Part shown: piece after piece, positions 17,114 through 25,164 of the stretch
How positions within the stretch are numbered: position 1 is the stretch's first letter
Layout of the letters: each line of letters begins with the position of its first letter
From: SVEL01 sp045126475
GTDB taxonomy: Bacteria > Bacillota > Clostridia > Lachnospirales > Lachnospiraceae
NCBI GenBank assembly: GCA_045126475.1
Contig: JBGVOL010000101.1
Coordinates: 1 to 30,137, forward strand
Reading direction: 5' to 3'
DNA: 30,137 bases
Made by a program: the position numbers and the translations under genes
Notes under the pieces: generated by a model
Told to the model about the DNA's origin: nothing
Databases searched by the model: none
Seen by the model: the letters and a program-made list of their open reading frames with translations, nothing else

Positions 17114-17140
17114 GACAATGATATATTATCATTATCATTA
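17114..17140. promoter_or_regulatory. GATAAT-repeat palindrome resembling a Fur-type box
   Basis: A perfect 7-3-7 palindrome (AATGATA TAT TATCATT, 17117-17133) is extended by another ATCATT, so that on the minus strand two direct GATAAT hexamers are followed by inverted half-sites. Tandem and inverted GATAAT units are the classic Fur-box grammar. It lies about 60 bases before the ATPase start, at or just after the likely transcription start. AT-rich DNA makes chance matches easy. Confidence 0.35.
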
Positions 17141-17200
17141 AATGTATAACAGTGAATATTGTCACGAGTTTATAATATTACATTTGTCATATCATAACAA
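17137..17200 (-). promoter_or_regulatory. Candidate promoters of the ABC-two-component operon
   Basis: Two candidates on the minus strand: TTGTTA (17200-17195), 17 bases, TATTAT (17177-17172); and GTGACA (17165-17160), 17 bases, TTTAAT (17142-17137). The second would put the start of transcription inside the GATAAT palindrome. The sequence does not decide between them. Confidence 0.4.
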
Positions 17201-17235
17201 AAAACAGCCGGTCTGTATTTCTACAGACCGACTGT
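17199..17235 (-). terminator. Rho-independent terminator of the succinate operon
   Basis: On the minus strand a 14-bp stem (ACAGTCGGTCTGTA pairing with TACAGACCGGCTGT, one G-U pair) with a GAAA loop is followed by a run of six T. It lies 18 nt after the fumarase beta stop and closes the 12-gene operon. Confidence 0.9.
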
Positions 17236-17253
17236 CCCACATAAATAAATTTA

Positions 17254-17811
17254 TTAGTTGTTTTTCTTAAGATAAGCAGCTCTGCCTTCCTCGTAAAGGT
17301 TGTTTCCCTCGCTGTCAATGATAACAACAAGTGGCATATCCTCAACATAGAGCTTTCTCAAAGCCTCTGCACCCAAATCCTCGTATGCAATAAGCTCCGC
17401 CTTCTTGATACACTTAGCTAAAAGTGCACCTGCACCGCCGATGGCACCAAAGTAAACTCCGCTGTACTTCTTCATGGCTTCGATAACTTCAGGAAGTCTT
17501 GCTCCCTTTCCAATCATGCCTCTTGCTCCGACAGACATCATTGTCGGTGCATATGCGTCCATACGTCCGCTTGTTGTAGGACCTGCTGAACCGATAACCT
17601 GTCCAGGCTTTGCAGGAGTTGGTCCTACGTAGTAGATTGTTGCATCTGTAGGATCAAACGGAATCTGCTCGCCCTTTGCAAGAGCCTCACACATTCTCTT
17701 GTGACCTGCATCACGTGATGTATAAATTGTTCCTGTTAAGTAAACTGTATCACCTGCATGAAGTGTCTTAGCCAATTCCTCTGTAAGTGGTAACTGAATA
17801 TGCTTTTCCAT
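17254..17811 (-). CDS. fumB: Fumarate hydratase, class I, beta subunit
   Basis: Beta subunit (185 residues) of the oxygen-sensitive [4Fe-4S] fumarase; with the alpha subunit it interconverts malate and fumarate. The segment GPTTSGRMDAYAP at ~75-87, followed by GARGMIGKG, is the family signature for the substrate-binding half, and the C-terminal half carries KKAELIAYEDLGAEALR. The ATG overlaps the alpha stop in TAATG, with GGAGGTGAT just before, so the two subunits are made in step. Relatives of this pair include tartrate dehydratase, but the neighbouring malate dehydrogenase and fumarate reductase genes support fumarase. The symbol denotes the beta subunit, not the single-chain E. coli FumB. 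Confidence 0.9.
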   Translation of the reverse strand: MEKHIQLPLTEELAKTLHAGDTVYLTGTIYTSRDAGHKRMCEALAKGEQIPFDPTDATIYYVGPTPAKPGQVIGSAGPTTSGRMDAYAPTMMSVGARGMIGKGARLPEVIEAMKKYSGVYFGAIGGAGALLAKCIKKAELIAYEDLGAEALRKLYVEDMPLVVIIDSEGNNLYEEGRAAYLKKNN

Positions 17812-18653
17812 TAGATCACCTCCGACTTATGACGTGTTACATGGCAGTTAATATTGATAGCACATGGCATACCTGCAATATGTGTAGGCATTGTCTCAAT
17901 ATTTAAGCCAATTGCTGTTGTCTTTCCACCGAAGCCCTGAGGTCCGATACCGAGTTTATTAATCTTCTCAAGCATCTCCTTCTCAAGGTCAGCGTAAAAC
18001 GGGTCAGGGTTCTCTGAATCAAGTGGTCTCATGAGAGCCTTCTTAGCTAAGAGAGCTGCCTTATCAAAGGTTCCTCCGATACCTACACCAACAACCATAG
18101 GTGGGCATGGGTTAGGACCTGCTGTCTCAACAGTCTCGATAATGAAATCCTTGATACCCTGAAGTCCTGCTGATGGCTTGAACATACGGATAGCACTCAT
18201 ATTCTCACTTCCGAAGCCCTTTGGTCCAACAGTAATCTTAATCTGCTCGCCCGGAACGATTTCTGTATAAATCATTGCAGGTGTGTTGTCACCTGTATTG
18301 CCTCTGCGTACAGGGTCCTTAACTACTGACTTTCTAAGGTAACCCTTGTCATATCCGCGGCGTACACCTTCATTAATAGCATCAGCTAAGTTGCCGCCTG
18401 TAATATGAACATCCTGACCAATCTCAAGAAATACACATGCCATTCCTGTATCCTGACAGATAGGTACGCACTGTTCATCTGCAATCTCAAAATTCTCAAT
18501 AATCTTATCTAAAACACCCTGAGCGATTTCCCAATCCTCGCAAGCTCTGCAATCCTTGATTGCACACTTTACATCCTCAGGCAGATGCTCGTTAGCTTCG
18601 ATACAAAGCTTCTCTACTACATCTGTAATCTGGTTTGCATTTATTTCACGCAT
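17811..18653 (-). CDS. fumA: Fumarate hydratase, class I, alpha subunit
   Basis: Alpha subunit (280 residues) holding the catalytic [4Fe-4S] cluster. Three cysteines stand at the places expected for cluster ligands: C66 in CQDTG, C183 in NPCPP and C270 in CHVTRH; the fourth iron site would be free to bind substrate, as in other class I hydro-lyases. Other family blocks are GNTGDNTPA, GPKGFGSENMS and GIGGTFDKAA. ATG at 18653 follows GGAGG. It comes 20 nt after the transporter gene and catalyses the step between the malate dehydrogenase at the head of the operon and the fumarate reductase. In this fermentative context it should run towards fumarate. Confidence 0.92.
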   Translation of the reverse strand: MREINANQITDVVEKLCIEANEHLPEDVKCAIKDCRACEDWEIAQGVLDKIIENFEIADEQCVPICQDTGMACVFLEIGQDVHITGGNLADAINEGVRRGYDKGYLRKSVVKDPVRRGNTGDNTPAMIYTEIVPGEQIKITVGPKGFGSENMSAIRMFKPSAGLQGIKDFIIETVETAGPNPCPPMVVGVGIGGTFDKAALLAKKALMRPLDSENPDPFYADLEKEMLEKINKLGIGPQGFGGKTTAIGLNIETMPTHIAGMPCAININCHVTRHKSEVI

Positions 18654-18673
18654 GAAATATTACCTCCAATATT

Positions 18674-19840
18674 TTATAATAAAATGCCTAAAAACTGGCT
18701 TGATAACACTACCATAACCAGCGCAATAGGATAAGTAGCCGCATAAGCCGATGCTACATCATCTGTTTTTGTAACACTGATAAGTGTTCCAAGTGCCGGT
18801 GTGCTTGTCATACCACCACATATTGAACCAAGTGAGTTAAACACACTGAGTTTTAACACCTTTGCAGCAAAGAAATATCCTAAAAGCATCGGAACCAATG
18901 TCATTATAGCTCCATATAAGAAAAGAATAGGTCCCTGTTCTACGAGAACATCAACAAAGCCTGCTCCTGCACCTGTACCGGCACCAAGAAGGAATAGCAT
19001 TAGACCAAACTCACGCATTGTCTCAAGAATACGCTTGTCTATCTTTAAGTTCACTCTTCCTACATGACCAAAGTGACCAAGAATAAGACCTGCAATAAGC
19101 GGACCGCCTGATGTTCCGAGAGCGAACTCTCCGCCGCCAGGAAGCGGAATCGTAATCTTAGCAAGTACAATACCTAAGATAATTGCTAGACCAAATGCGA
19201 AAAATCCCATACCATCTATATCAATTCTCTTCTTCTTTGGCTTATTCTCTTTTATCTCAACACCTGATGCTGCCGCAAACTTTGCACGTTCAGCATCCAT
19301 ATCCGTTTTTAAAATCTTTGGAATAAGCTGTACAAAAAGAACTACACCGATAACACCAAACGGATACGCTATGCCATATCCTACAGCTGCTAAATCTGAA
19401 GTTGCTTCCTTAGCTGCTGCTAAGCCCGGTGTACTTGTAAGTGCACCGGAAAGCATTCCCACACCGATATCTGTCGGAACATTAAATAACTTAATAATAC
19501 CGGCACATGTAAGCGCACCTGCGATGATTATTATAAATCCAAGCAAAATATACGATTTAGCGTTTACCTTAAAGTTTCTAAAGAATTTTGGTCCTGCAAT
19601 AAAACCTACTGATGTTACGAAACATATAAGTCCCAAATCCTGAACAACCTTTGGAATCTCTACTCCGAAATGTCCAAAAACAAGAGCTACGAGCAGAACG
19701 CCTGCTGTTCCGAGTTCAAGGCCGCATACTCTGATTCTTCCGATTAAGTATCCCAAAACCGCTATTGTAAAAACCATCATTAATGTATTTGCCCATACTT
19801 CATTCTGAAACCATGTTCCAATACTTTCTAAAAATTCCAC
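18674..19840 (-). CDS. AAEx-family (AspT/SucE/YidE-like) carboxylate transporter, compact form
   Basis: Membrane transporter of 388 residues made of two repeats of an Asp-Al_Ex unit. Each repeat carries the diagnostic motif: GMLSGALTSTPGLAAAKE in the first, GSICGGMTSTPALGTL in the second. Family members exchange aspartate and alanine (AspT) or export succinate (SucE of Corynebacterium). Those are usually 530-560 residues with two TrkA_C domains between the repeats; here the middle is only a charged linker (~178-212, ending NKPKKKR), so the regulatory domains are absent. GTG at 19840 is chosen because GGAGG lies eight bases before it. Placed between fumarate reductase and fumarase, succinate export is the best guess; malate or fumarate exchange is possible. 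Confidence 0.82.
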   Translation of the reverse strand: MEFLESIGTWFQNEVWANTLMMVFTIAVLGYLIGRIRVCGLELGTAGVLLVALVFGHFGVEIPKVVQDLGLICFVTSVGFIAGPKFFRNFKVNAKSYILLGFIIIIAGALTCAGIIKLFNVPTDIGVGMLSGALTSTPGLAAAKEATSDLAAVGYGIAYPFGVIGVVLFVQLIPKILKTDMDAERAKFAAASGVEIKENKPKKKRIDIDGMGFFAFGLAIILGIVLAKITIPLPGGGEFALGTSGGPLIAGLILGHFGHVGRVNLKIDKRILETMREFGLMLFLLGAGTGAGAGFVDVLVEQGPILFLYGAIMTLVPMLLGYFFAAKVLKLSVFNSLGSICGGMTSTPALGTLISVTKTDDVASAYAATYPIALVMVVLSSQFLGILL

Positions 19841-19893
19841 TTTCTTGTCCTCCAAATAAAAATTTGCCCCGTTCTACATTATCATATACACCT

Positions 19894-19923
19894 GAAACCA
19901 ACGGCATCTTTGCCGTTGGTTTC
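19894..19923. other. Intercistronic 13-bp hairpin between frdA-like and transporter genes
   Basis: GAAACCAACGGCA and TGCCGTTGGTTTC pair perfectly around a four-base loop, with a few more pairs beyond a small internal loop. On the minus strand no T-run follows, so it does not look like a full terminator. It may stabilise the 3' end of the upstream message or reduce read-through into the transporter and fumarase genes. Confidence 0.7.
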
Positions 19924-19942
19924 CAGTGTAAACCCTAAAGGA

Positions 19943-21565
19943 CTAATTTAATCTTGTAACGCCTTCCGGTCTGTAATCAGGTAATAACTTTGGAGATAAT
20001 ACCTTTGGCTCAATTCCTGCATTTGAAAGTTCCTTTGTAAATGCATCTACATGTGAAAGTGTAAGTTCCTTTAACTGAACTTCCTTGCACTTCTTTCCCG
20101 CCTGCTGACCTGCATTACGGCCAAATACGATAATATCAAGAAGTGAGTTACCCATAAGTCTGTTTCTTCCATGGATTCCTCCAACTGCCTCTCCTGCAAC
20201 ATAAAGATTCTCAACCTCTGACATACCGTTTGCAGAAATCTTGATACCACCATTCTGGTAGTGAAGTGTCGGATATATAACGATAGGTACCTCTCTCATA
20301 TCGATACCGCATCTTAAGTACATACGAAGCATACCAGGTAATCTCTTTTCAAGAGTTCCCTTTCCATGAATCATATCAATCATAGGAGTGTCAAGCCAGA
20401 TACCCTCTGCTACAGGAGTAGGAACACCCTTTCCTCTCTCCTTACACTCTCTGATGATTCCTGATGCAGCAACATCTCTTGTCTCAAGTGGGTGCATGAA
20501 TACTTCACCCTCTCTGTTTACGAACATTGCACCCATAGAACGAACCTTCTCTGTAACAAGTGCACCGTAAATCTGAGCAGGGAATGCAACACCTGTAGGG
20601 TGATACTGTAATGTATCCTGGTATAACAGCGGAGCACCTGCACGGTATGCAAGTACAAGACCGTCTGCTGTAGCACCATAATGGTTAGATGTAGGGAATC
20701 CCTGATAATGCATACGTCCTGCACCACCTGTAGCGATGATAACAGTCTTTGCTCTTGCAATAAGGATTTCCTTTGTCTCCATATTCATAAGAACTGCACC
20801 TGCAGCCTTACCGTCTGTATCCTTAATAATTTCAATTGCTGCTGTAAAGTCTACGATAGGTATCTTTCTGTTGATAACCTCATCTCTCAATACTCTCATG
20901 ATTTCTGCGCCTGAGTAGTCAGCTGCAGCATGCATTCTCTTACGTGAAGTACCGCCACCATGAGTAGTAATCATGTTACCGTTTTCATCCTTGTCAAATA
21001 ATACACCTAACTTGTCAAGCCAGTTAACAGCAATAGGACCGTCACATACAAGCTTCTCAACAAGTTCAGGTACATTGGCAAAATGACCACCGCCCATTAC
21101 ATCTAAGTAATGCTGTGCAGGTGAATCGTTCTCCTTATCAGCAGCCTGAATACCACCCTCAGCCATCATTGTATTGGCATCACCGATACGAAGCTTTGTA
21201 ACTATCATTACATTAGCGCCTGCCTCATTTGCCTCAATGGCTGCTGAAGCGCCGGCACCGCCGCCGCCGATAACAAGTACGTCTACATCATAATCAGGCT
21301 TTGTCAGGTCAAGGTCCATACCCTGTACTCTGCTCTGTCCCTGAAGGATTTCAACTAACTCCTTTGGAGCCTTCTGTCCGGCATTTGGACCTACCTTAAT
21401 TTCAGCAAAGCTGTCAAGATTATAATCAGGATGAAAAGCCTCAAGGAGAGCTGTTTTCTCATCAGCAGTCATACGTCTTGGCTCCGGACCGTTAACACGT
21501 GCTGCTCTTCCGGCTTCTACCTTTTTAATTGATTCCATCATTTCCGATGTATATGGTAAACTCAT
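19943..21565 (-). CDS. Fumarate reductase/succinate dehydrogenase-type flavoprotein (FrdA-like)
   Basis: Catalytic FAD subunit, 540 residues from ATG 21565, which has GGAGG eight bases upstream. After an N-terminal extension of ~95 residues comes the dinucleotide fold GGGGAGASAA (~100-109). Active-site residues of the fumarate reductase family are present: H322 in QYHPTG, R363 in ETRDV (the position of the proton-shuttling arginine), H435 in HYQNGG and R469 in HGRNR. The histidine that binds FAD covalently in respiratory SdhA/FrdA is replaced by N131 (ANTMMAEGG), so FAD should be non-covalent. The C-terminal helical domain of membrane-bound enzymes is missing; only ~50 residues follow the last FAD motif. 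No quinone-binding anchor genes exist nearby. Direction towards succinate is inferred from context. Confidence 0.9.
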   Translation of the reverse strand: MSLPYTSEMMESIKKVEAGRAARVNGPEPRRMTADEKTALLEAFHPDYNLDSFAEIKVGPNAGQKAPKELVEILQGQSRVQGMDLDLTKPDYDVDVLVIGGGGAGASAAIEANEAGANVMIVTKLRIGDANTMMAEGGIQAADKENDSPAQHYLDVMGGGHFANVPELVEKLVCDGPIAVNWLDKLGVLFDKDENGNMITTHGGGTSRKRMHAAADYSGAEIMRVLRDEVINRKIPIVDFTAAIEIIKDTDGKAAGAVLMNMETKEILIARAKTVIIATGGAGRMHYQGFPTSNHYGATADGLVLAYRAGAPLLYQDTLQYHPTGVAFPAQIYGALVTEKVRSMGAMFVNREGEVFMHPLETRDVAASGIIRECKERGKGVPTPVAEGIWLDTPMIDMIHGKGTLEKRLPGMLRMYLRCGIDMREVPIVIYPTLHYQNGGIKISANGMSEVENLYVAGEAVGGIHGRNRLMGNSLLDIIVFGRNAGQQAGKKCKEVQLKELTLSHVDAFTKELSNAGIEPKVLSPKLLPDYRPEGVTRLN

Positions 21566-21578
21566 CTTTGCGTCCTCC

Positions 21579-22253
21579 TTACTTCTCAATCTCTCTGTTG
21601 TTGTACATTTCCTTAAGCTCCTCTAATGGCTTAGCCATGATTGCTTCAATCAATGCCTTACACTCACCGTCTTCGATTTCCTTTACTCTCTTTGTCAAGT
21701 GCTCAGCTTCAGGTCTTATGTACTTACCTGTAAGTCTTCTTGCAAGAAGAGCAACCTGTGGATGAGATATTCCTGCAGGACAACGTGATGAACATACACC
21801 ACACATTACACAGTCAAATGAGAGTTCTGCACACTTCTCAAACTCGCCTCTCTGTGCATGTGCAATATACTGCATAACATTAAGCTGCTGTGTACATGCT
21901 TTTGTACATGCATTACAGCCAATACACTTGTAAATCTCAGGATAAAGCTGCATCATAATCTGCTCATCAGGCTTAATCTCTGTGATATCGTAAATTCTCT
22001 TCTCTAATGGGAAGAATGGTAATGTTGCAACGCACATACCGTCCTCAACCTTTGTTGAACATGCTAAACAGCCGTGTAACTCAACTTCGCCCTTGATTCT
22101 GTAAATTGTAGCACATGCACCACAGAAACCGTTTCTACAACCGCAGCCACGTACTAACTGATATCCGGAATATTCAAAAGCTTCCATAATTGTTAAGTTA
22201 GCCGGTACTTCATACTCTTTACCATATAAATATACCTTAACCATATCTGCCAT
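21579..22253 (-). CDS. FrdB/TfrB-like iron-sulfur subunit (2Fe-2S plus two 4Fe-4S)
   Basis: A 224-residue electron carrier feeding the FrdA-like flavoprotein. An N-terminal plant-type ferredoxin domain binds 2Fe-2S through C39, C44, C47 and C62 (C37 and C65 are close by). Two complete CX2CX2CX3C motifs follow: C110-C120 and C148-C158. Respiratory FrdB has a 3Fe-4S cluster in the last position and uses it to meet quinone; here all four cysteines are present, as in HdrC. Methanogen thiol:fumarate reductase TfrB has this arrangement plus a fused HdrB-like CCG region; here HdrB is a separate gene of the operon. It overlaps no neighbour but lies 13 nt before the FrdA start. Confidence 0.9.
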   Translation of the reverse strand: MADMVKVYLYGKEYEVPANLTIMEAFEYSGYQLVRGCGCRNGFCGACATIYRIKGEVELHGCLACSTKVEDGMCVATLPFFPLEKRIYDITEIKPDEQIMMQLYPEIYKCIGCNACTKACTQQLNVMQYIAHAQRGEFEKCAELSFDCVMCGVCSSRCPAGISHPQVALLARRLTGKYIRPEAEHLTKRVKEIEDGECKALIEAIMAKPLEELKEMYNNREIEK

Positions 22254-22297
22254 CTTTTTTATTTCCTTTCTTATCCTTTATATTAATTGTTTTCACT

Positions 22298-23152
22298 CTA
22301 GTATTCGTTAGGTAATTCATCAATCTGATCGAAGCGGAATACCGGACCGTCTTTGCAGACATACTTTGAACCGATATTACAACGTCCACACTTACCGATA
22401 CCGCACTTCATACGGAGCTCAAGTGTTGTGTAAACCTGCTCATTTTCAAAGCCCATTTCTTTTAAGCCCTGAAGAACAAACTTAATCATGATTGGTGGTC
22501 CGCAGACAAGTGCTGTCTTGTCATTTGAGAAATTTAATTCCTTTAAGTATGAAGGAACAAATCCTACATGACCATCCCAGCCTTCCTGCTCTCTATCGAT
22601 TGTCAGATGGACATTTATGCCCTCTGTCTTAGACCAGACCTCCTGAATTTCCTTTAACTGAACTAAATCATCAGCCGAACGGGAACCGTATAAGATATCA
22701 ACAGTTCCATAATTGGCACGATTATCAATTACATAGTTGATAACTGAACGAAGCGGTGCAAGACCGATACCACCTGCGATAAATAACAGGTTCTTGCCCT
22801 TAAGCTCTGTTTCAACAGGAAAATGATTTCCATATGGTCCACGAACTGTAATCTCGTCACCTACCTCCATGCTGTGGAGATAATCTGTAAGGACACCACA
22901 TTTCTTAATGCTGAATTCCTGGAATTCTTTATTTGTCGGAGAAGAAGTAATGGAAAACATAGCCTCTCCTACACCCGGAACACAAACCATGGCACACTGA
23001 CCAGGCATATGTTCAAATAACTTTCCTCCCTCAGGAGCGTTTACACGGAATGTCTTAACATCAGGTGTCTCCTGACGGATATCTGTGATAACGCCAATCA
23101 TCGGAACTAAAGTATCAAGTGCATACTTATCATGACAGGTACATTCACTCAT
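22298..23152 (-). CDS. flxA: FlxA-like NAD(P)H:FAD oxidoreductase with 2Fe-2S
   Basis: Electron-input subunit of 284 residues, related to sulfhydrogenase gamma subunits and dihydroorotate dehydrogenase electron-transfer subunits. An FAD-binding barrel (~15-115, with RGPYGNHFP) leads to a nucleotide-binding domain (GGIGLAPLR at 127-135 and CGPP at 218-221), then a C-terminal 2Fe-2S site with C250, C255, C258 and C266. It should oxidise NADH (or NADPH) and pass electrons through the ferredoxin subunits to MvhD/HdrA. The ATG overlaps the stop of the preceding gene in TAATG with GGAGGTGAAA upstream. In Desulfovibrio the same set is called FlxABCD and works with HdrABC. Confidence 0.85.
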   Translation of the reverse strand: MSECTCHDKYALDTLVPMIGVITDIRQETPDVKTFRVNAPEGGKLFEHMPGQCAMVCVPGVGEAMFSITSSPTNKEFQEFSIKKCGVLTDYLHSMEVGDEITVRGPYGNHFPVETELKGKNLLFIAGGIGLAPLRSVINYVIDNRANYGTVDILYGSRSADDLVQLKEIQEVWSKTEGINVHLTIDREQEGWDGHVGFVPSYLKELNFSNDKTALVCGPPIMIKFVLQGLKEMGFENEQVYTTLELRMKCGIGKCGRCNIGSKYVCKDGPVFRFDQIDELPNEY

Positions 23153-24186
23153 TAATTTTCACCTCCCATACTCTTTATAACCTTAACTATGTTAAGTGAT
23201 GAAGGACACTTCTCTACACATCTTCCGCAGCCAACGCATGAATACATACCATCATTGTTTGCAGGGAAGTAAACAAGCTTATGCATAAATCTCTGACGGA
23301 ATCTCTGAAGCTGGCTTGTACGGTTGTTACCGTGAGCCATCATTGTGAAGTCAGAGTACATACATGAATCCCAACATCTGTATCTCTGTAATCCATGACC
23401 TGTATCGTAATCCTTAATATCATAGCACTGACATGTCGGACATACGAATGTACATGTACCACATGCAAGACATGGCTTGTAGAGTTCCTCCCACTTTGGA
23501 GAGTTGAATTTTTCTTCAAGGGCATCACCATTCCAGCCCTCAAGTGATAAATTGCTGTAAGGAAGCTTCTCAACGATAGCCTTAACAGCTGCCTTCTCTT
23601 CCTCAACCTTAGCATCATCACCGTCTGCTGAAAGTAAGCTCTTAACTGCCTCTGTGAGAGCTTCACCCTTCTCTGTAATCGGTTTCCAATATAAATCTTC
23701 ACCTATCATCCATGTAGCAACGTCAGCTGCTGATGCAGAAGGATCGGAAGCATCCACGCCGAATACCTTACAGAAACAGCTTTCCTCAGGCTCGTGGCAT
23801 GCCATGGCAACAATTACACCATGATTTCTTCTTGCCTCATAAAATGTATCAACAGGATCTGCAAGGAAAACCTTGTCAAGAACCTCAACACCCTTGATAT
23901 CACATGCCTTCATGCCGAAAACAACAAATTCCTGCTCCTTAAGCTTCTCAGGTGAAATGCTTATCTTCTTTCCTTCCCTCTGGCATGTATAAAGAGTTTC
24001 ACTCTGTGGAAAGAATACATCCTTAGGGGATTTTACTGATTTCAATGTGTCTAAATCCGGCTTGCACTCTTCACTCCAAGGTCCGAAGTTTACCTGACCT
24101 GCATTCTCTAACGGAAGGTAAAGCTCCTTTTCCTTAGCGATAGTCTGGAATAATGCCGGTAAATTACTTTTTGCTATCTTGTACAT
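23152..24186 (-). CDS. flxB: FlxB-like 4Fe-4S dicluster subunit (sulfhydrogenase beta/AsrA type)
   Basis: A 344-residue electron-transfer protein of the HydB/AsrA family. The N-terminal ~200 residues form the family-specific domain with conserved cysteines in GMKACDIKG and the ESCFC segment. Two 4Fe-4S motifs follow: C239, C242, C245, C249 (with extra C252 and C254) and C317, C320, C323, C327. It would carry electrons from the FlxA-like reductase towards HdrA. It starts 3 nt after the previous gene and overlaps FlxA by one base, so stoichiometric synthesis is likely. It resembles its upstream neighbour in layout, suggesting an old duplication. Confidence 0.8.
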   Translation of the reverse strand: MYKIAKSNLPALFQTIAKEKELYLPLENAGQVNFGPWSEECKPDLDTLKSVKSPKDVFFPQSETLYTCQREGKKISISPEKLKEQEFVVFGMKACDIKGVEVLDKVFLADPVDTFYEARRNHGVIVAMACHEPEESCFCKVFGVDASDPSASAADVATWMIGEDLYWKPITEKGEALTEAVKSLLSADGDDAKVEEEKAAVKAIVEKLPYSNLSLEGWNGDALEEKFNSPKWEELYKPCLACGTCTFVCPTCQCYDIKDYDTGHGLQRYRCWDSCMYSDFTMMAHGNNRTSQLQRFRQRFMHKLVYFPANNDGMYSCVGCGRCVEKCPSSLNIVKVIKSMGGEN

Positions 24187-24189
24187 ACA

Positions 24190-25164
24190 TTATCCCCTTT
24201 CTCCAACAACGCTTGGTTCAACATCATCAAAAGTAAAGTTTGTAAGCGGTCCTCTTGACTCTGTATCCTCGCCTGCCTGGTACTCACCATAGAATTTGTC
24301 AATGTCCTTAATGAACTTTCTGTTAAACAGATGAAGTGGAATGCCCTGTGGACATACTCTGCTGCACTCGCCGCAGTCTGTACAACGGCCTGCAACATGG
24401 AAAGCTCTGATAATGTGGAACATTTTCTCCTCAAATGAATCTACATTTGCCTTCTGCGCACTGTCAAACTTTGTACTGTCAAATACGCACTTTCTGCAAC
24501 TGCATGCAGGACATACATTTCTGCAGGCATTACAACGGATACACTTAGAAAGCTCCTTCTGGAAGAATGCGAACTTCTCTTCAGGTGACATAGCCTCAAT
24601 AGCTTCTACCTGTGCAAATCTGTCTGCATCTTTTGTATCCTTTGATTCACCGATAACTTCATCAGCTATCTGGTGCTCTTTACCCTTACATACATGGCAG
24701 CGCTCAAGCATAGCTGATGCATAAGAGCACTCCTTGTCACCATAAATTGTCTTAATCTTAAGTGTTTCGCAGTCGCCTGAAATCTCAGCACCCTCGATGC
24801 TCTCGATTCCCTTAATGCCCTGCTCCTTAATCTTTTCTACTGAAAGCTTACCCTTACAGCCAACGCCGATAATATAAGCCTTCTCTCTGTCAACTCTGTG
24901 CTCCTTAATGAGCTGGTTGAAGCTGTAGGTATCACATGGCTTTAAGAAAACAAGTGTCTTTCCCTCAAGCTTTGATGCTTCTATCATATACTTGCTTAAA
25001 TTTGCGCCACAGAAACCATCATATACAAAATTTTCCAACTGCTCTGCGTTCTCAAAGTAAGCCGGCTCCGGATTATAAGACATGTCTCCTGCTCTCCAGC
25101 CTAAGACACGTGATACAGTTCCGTCAGCCAAAAGCTCCTTAGCGCGATTAACTAATTCCTGCAT
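24190..25164 (-). CDS. flxC: FlxC-like 4Fe-4S subunit
   Basis: A 324-residue iron-sulfur protein. The N-terminal half has family cysteines in FLKPCDTYSF and IIGVGCKGK and a CHVCKGKEH segment, as in FrhB/HydB-related and 4Fe-4S dicluster proteins. Two ferredoxin motifs follow: C208, C211, C214, C218 (plus a nearby CSCRKC) and C261, C264, C267, C271. Its start overlaps the MvhD gene by 13 nt. The role would be the relay between the NADH module and MvhD/HdrA. Assignment of B versus C names to this gene and the next is by position, not by a firm family distinction. Confidence 0.78.
   Translation of the reverse strand: MQELVNRAKELLADGTVSRVLGWRAGDMSYNPEPAYFENAEQLENFVYDGFCGANLSKYMIEASKLEGKTLVFLKPCDTYSFNQLIKEHRVDREKAYIIGVGCKGKLSVEKIKEQGIKGIESIEGAEISGDCETLKIKTIYGDKECSYASAMLERCHVCKGKEHQIADEVIGESKDTKDADRFAQVEAIEAMSPEEKFAFFQKELSKCIRCNACRNVCPACSCRKCVFDSTKFDSAQKANVDSFEEKMFHIIRAFHVAGRCTDCGECSRVCPQGIPLHLFNRKFIKDIDKFYGEYQAGEDTESRGPLTNFTFDDVEPSVVGERG

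Noticed and set aside
17254..18653. L(+)-tartrate dehydratase
   Set aside because: Same protein family, but malate dehydrogenase and fumarate reductase in the operon favour fumarase.
19894..19923. Rho-independent terminator splitting the operon
   Set aside because: No T-run follows the stem on the minus strand and no clear promoter is seen before the transporter gene.
23340..23702. Long open frames overlapping the Hdr/Flx and fumarate genes in other frames or on the plus strand
   Set aside because: They lack ribosome sites and family motifs and mirror the codon structure of the real genes.
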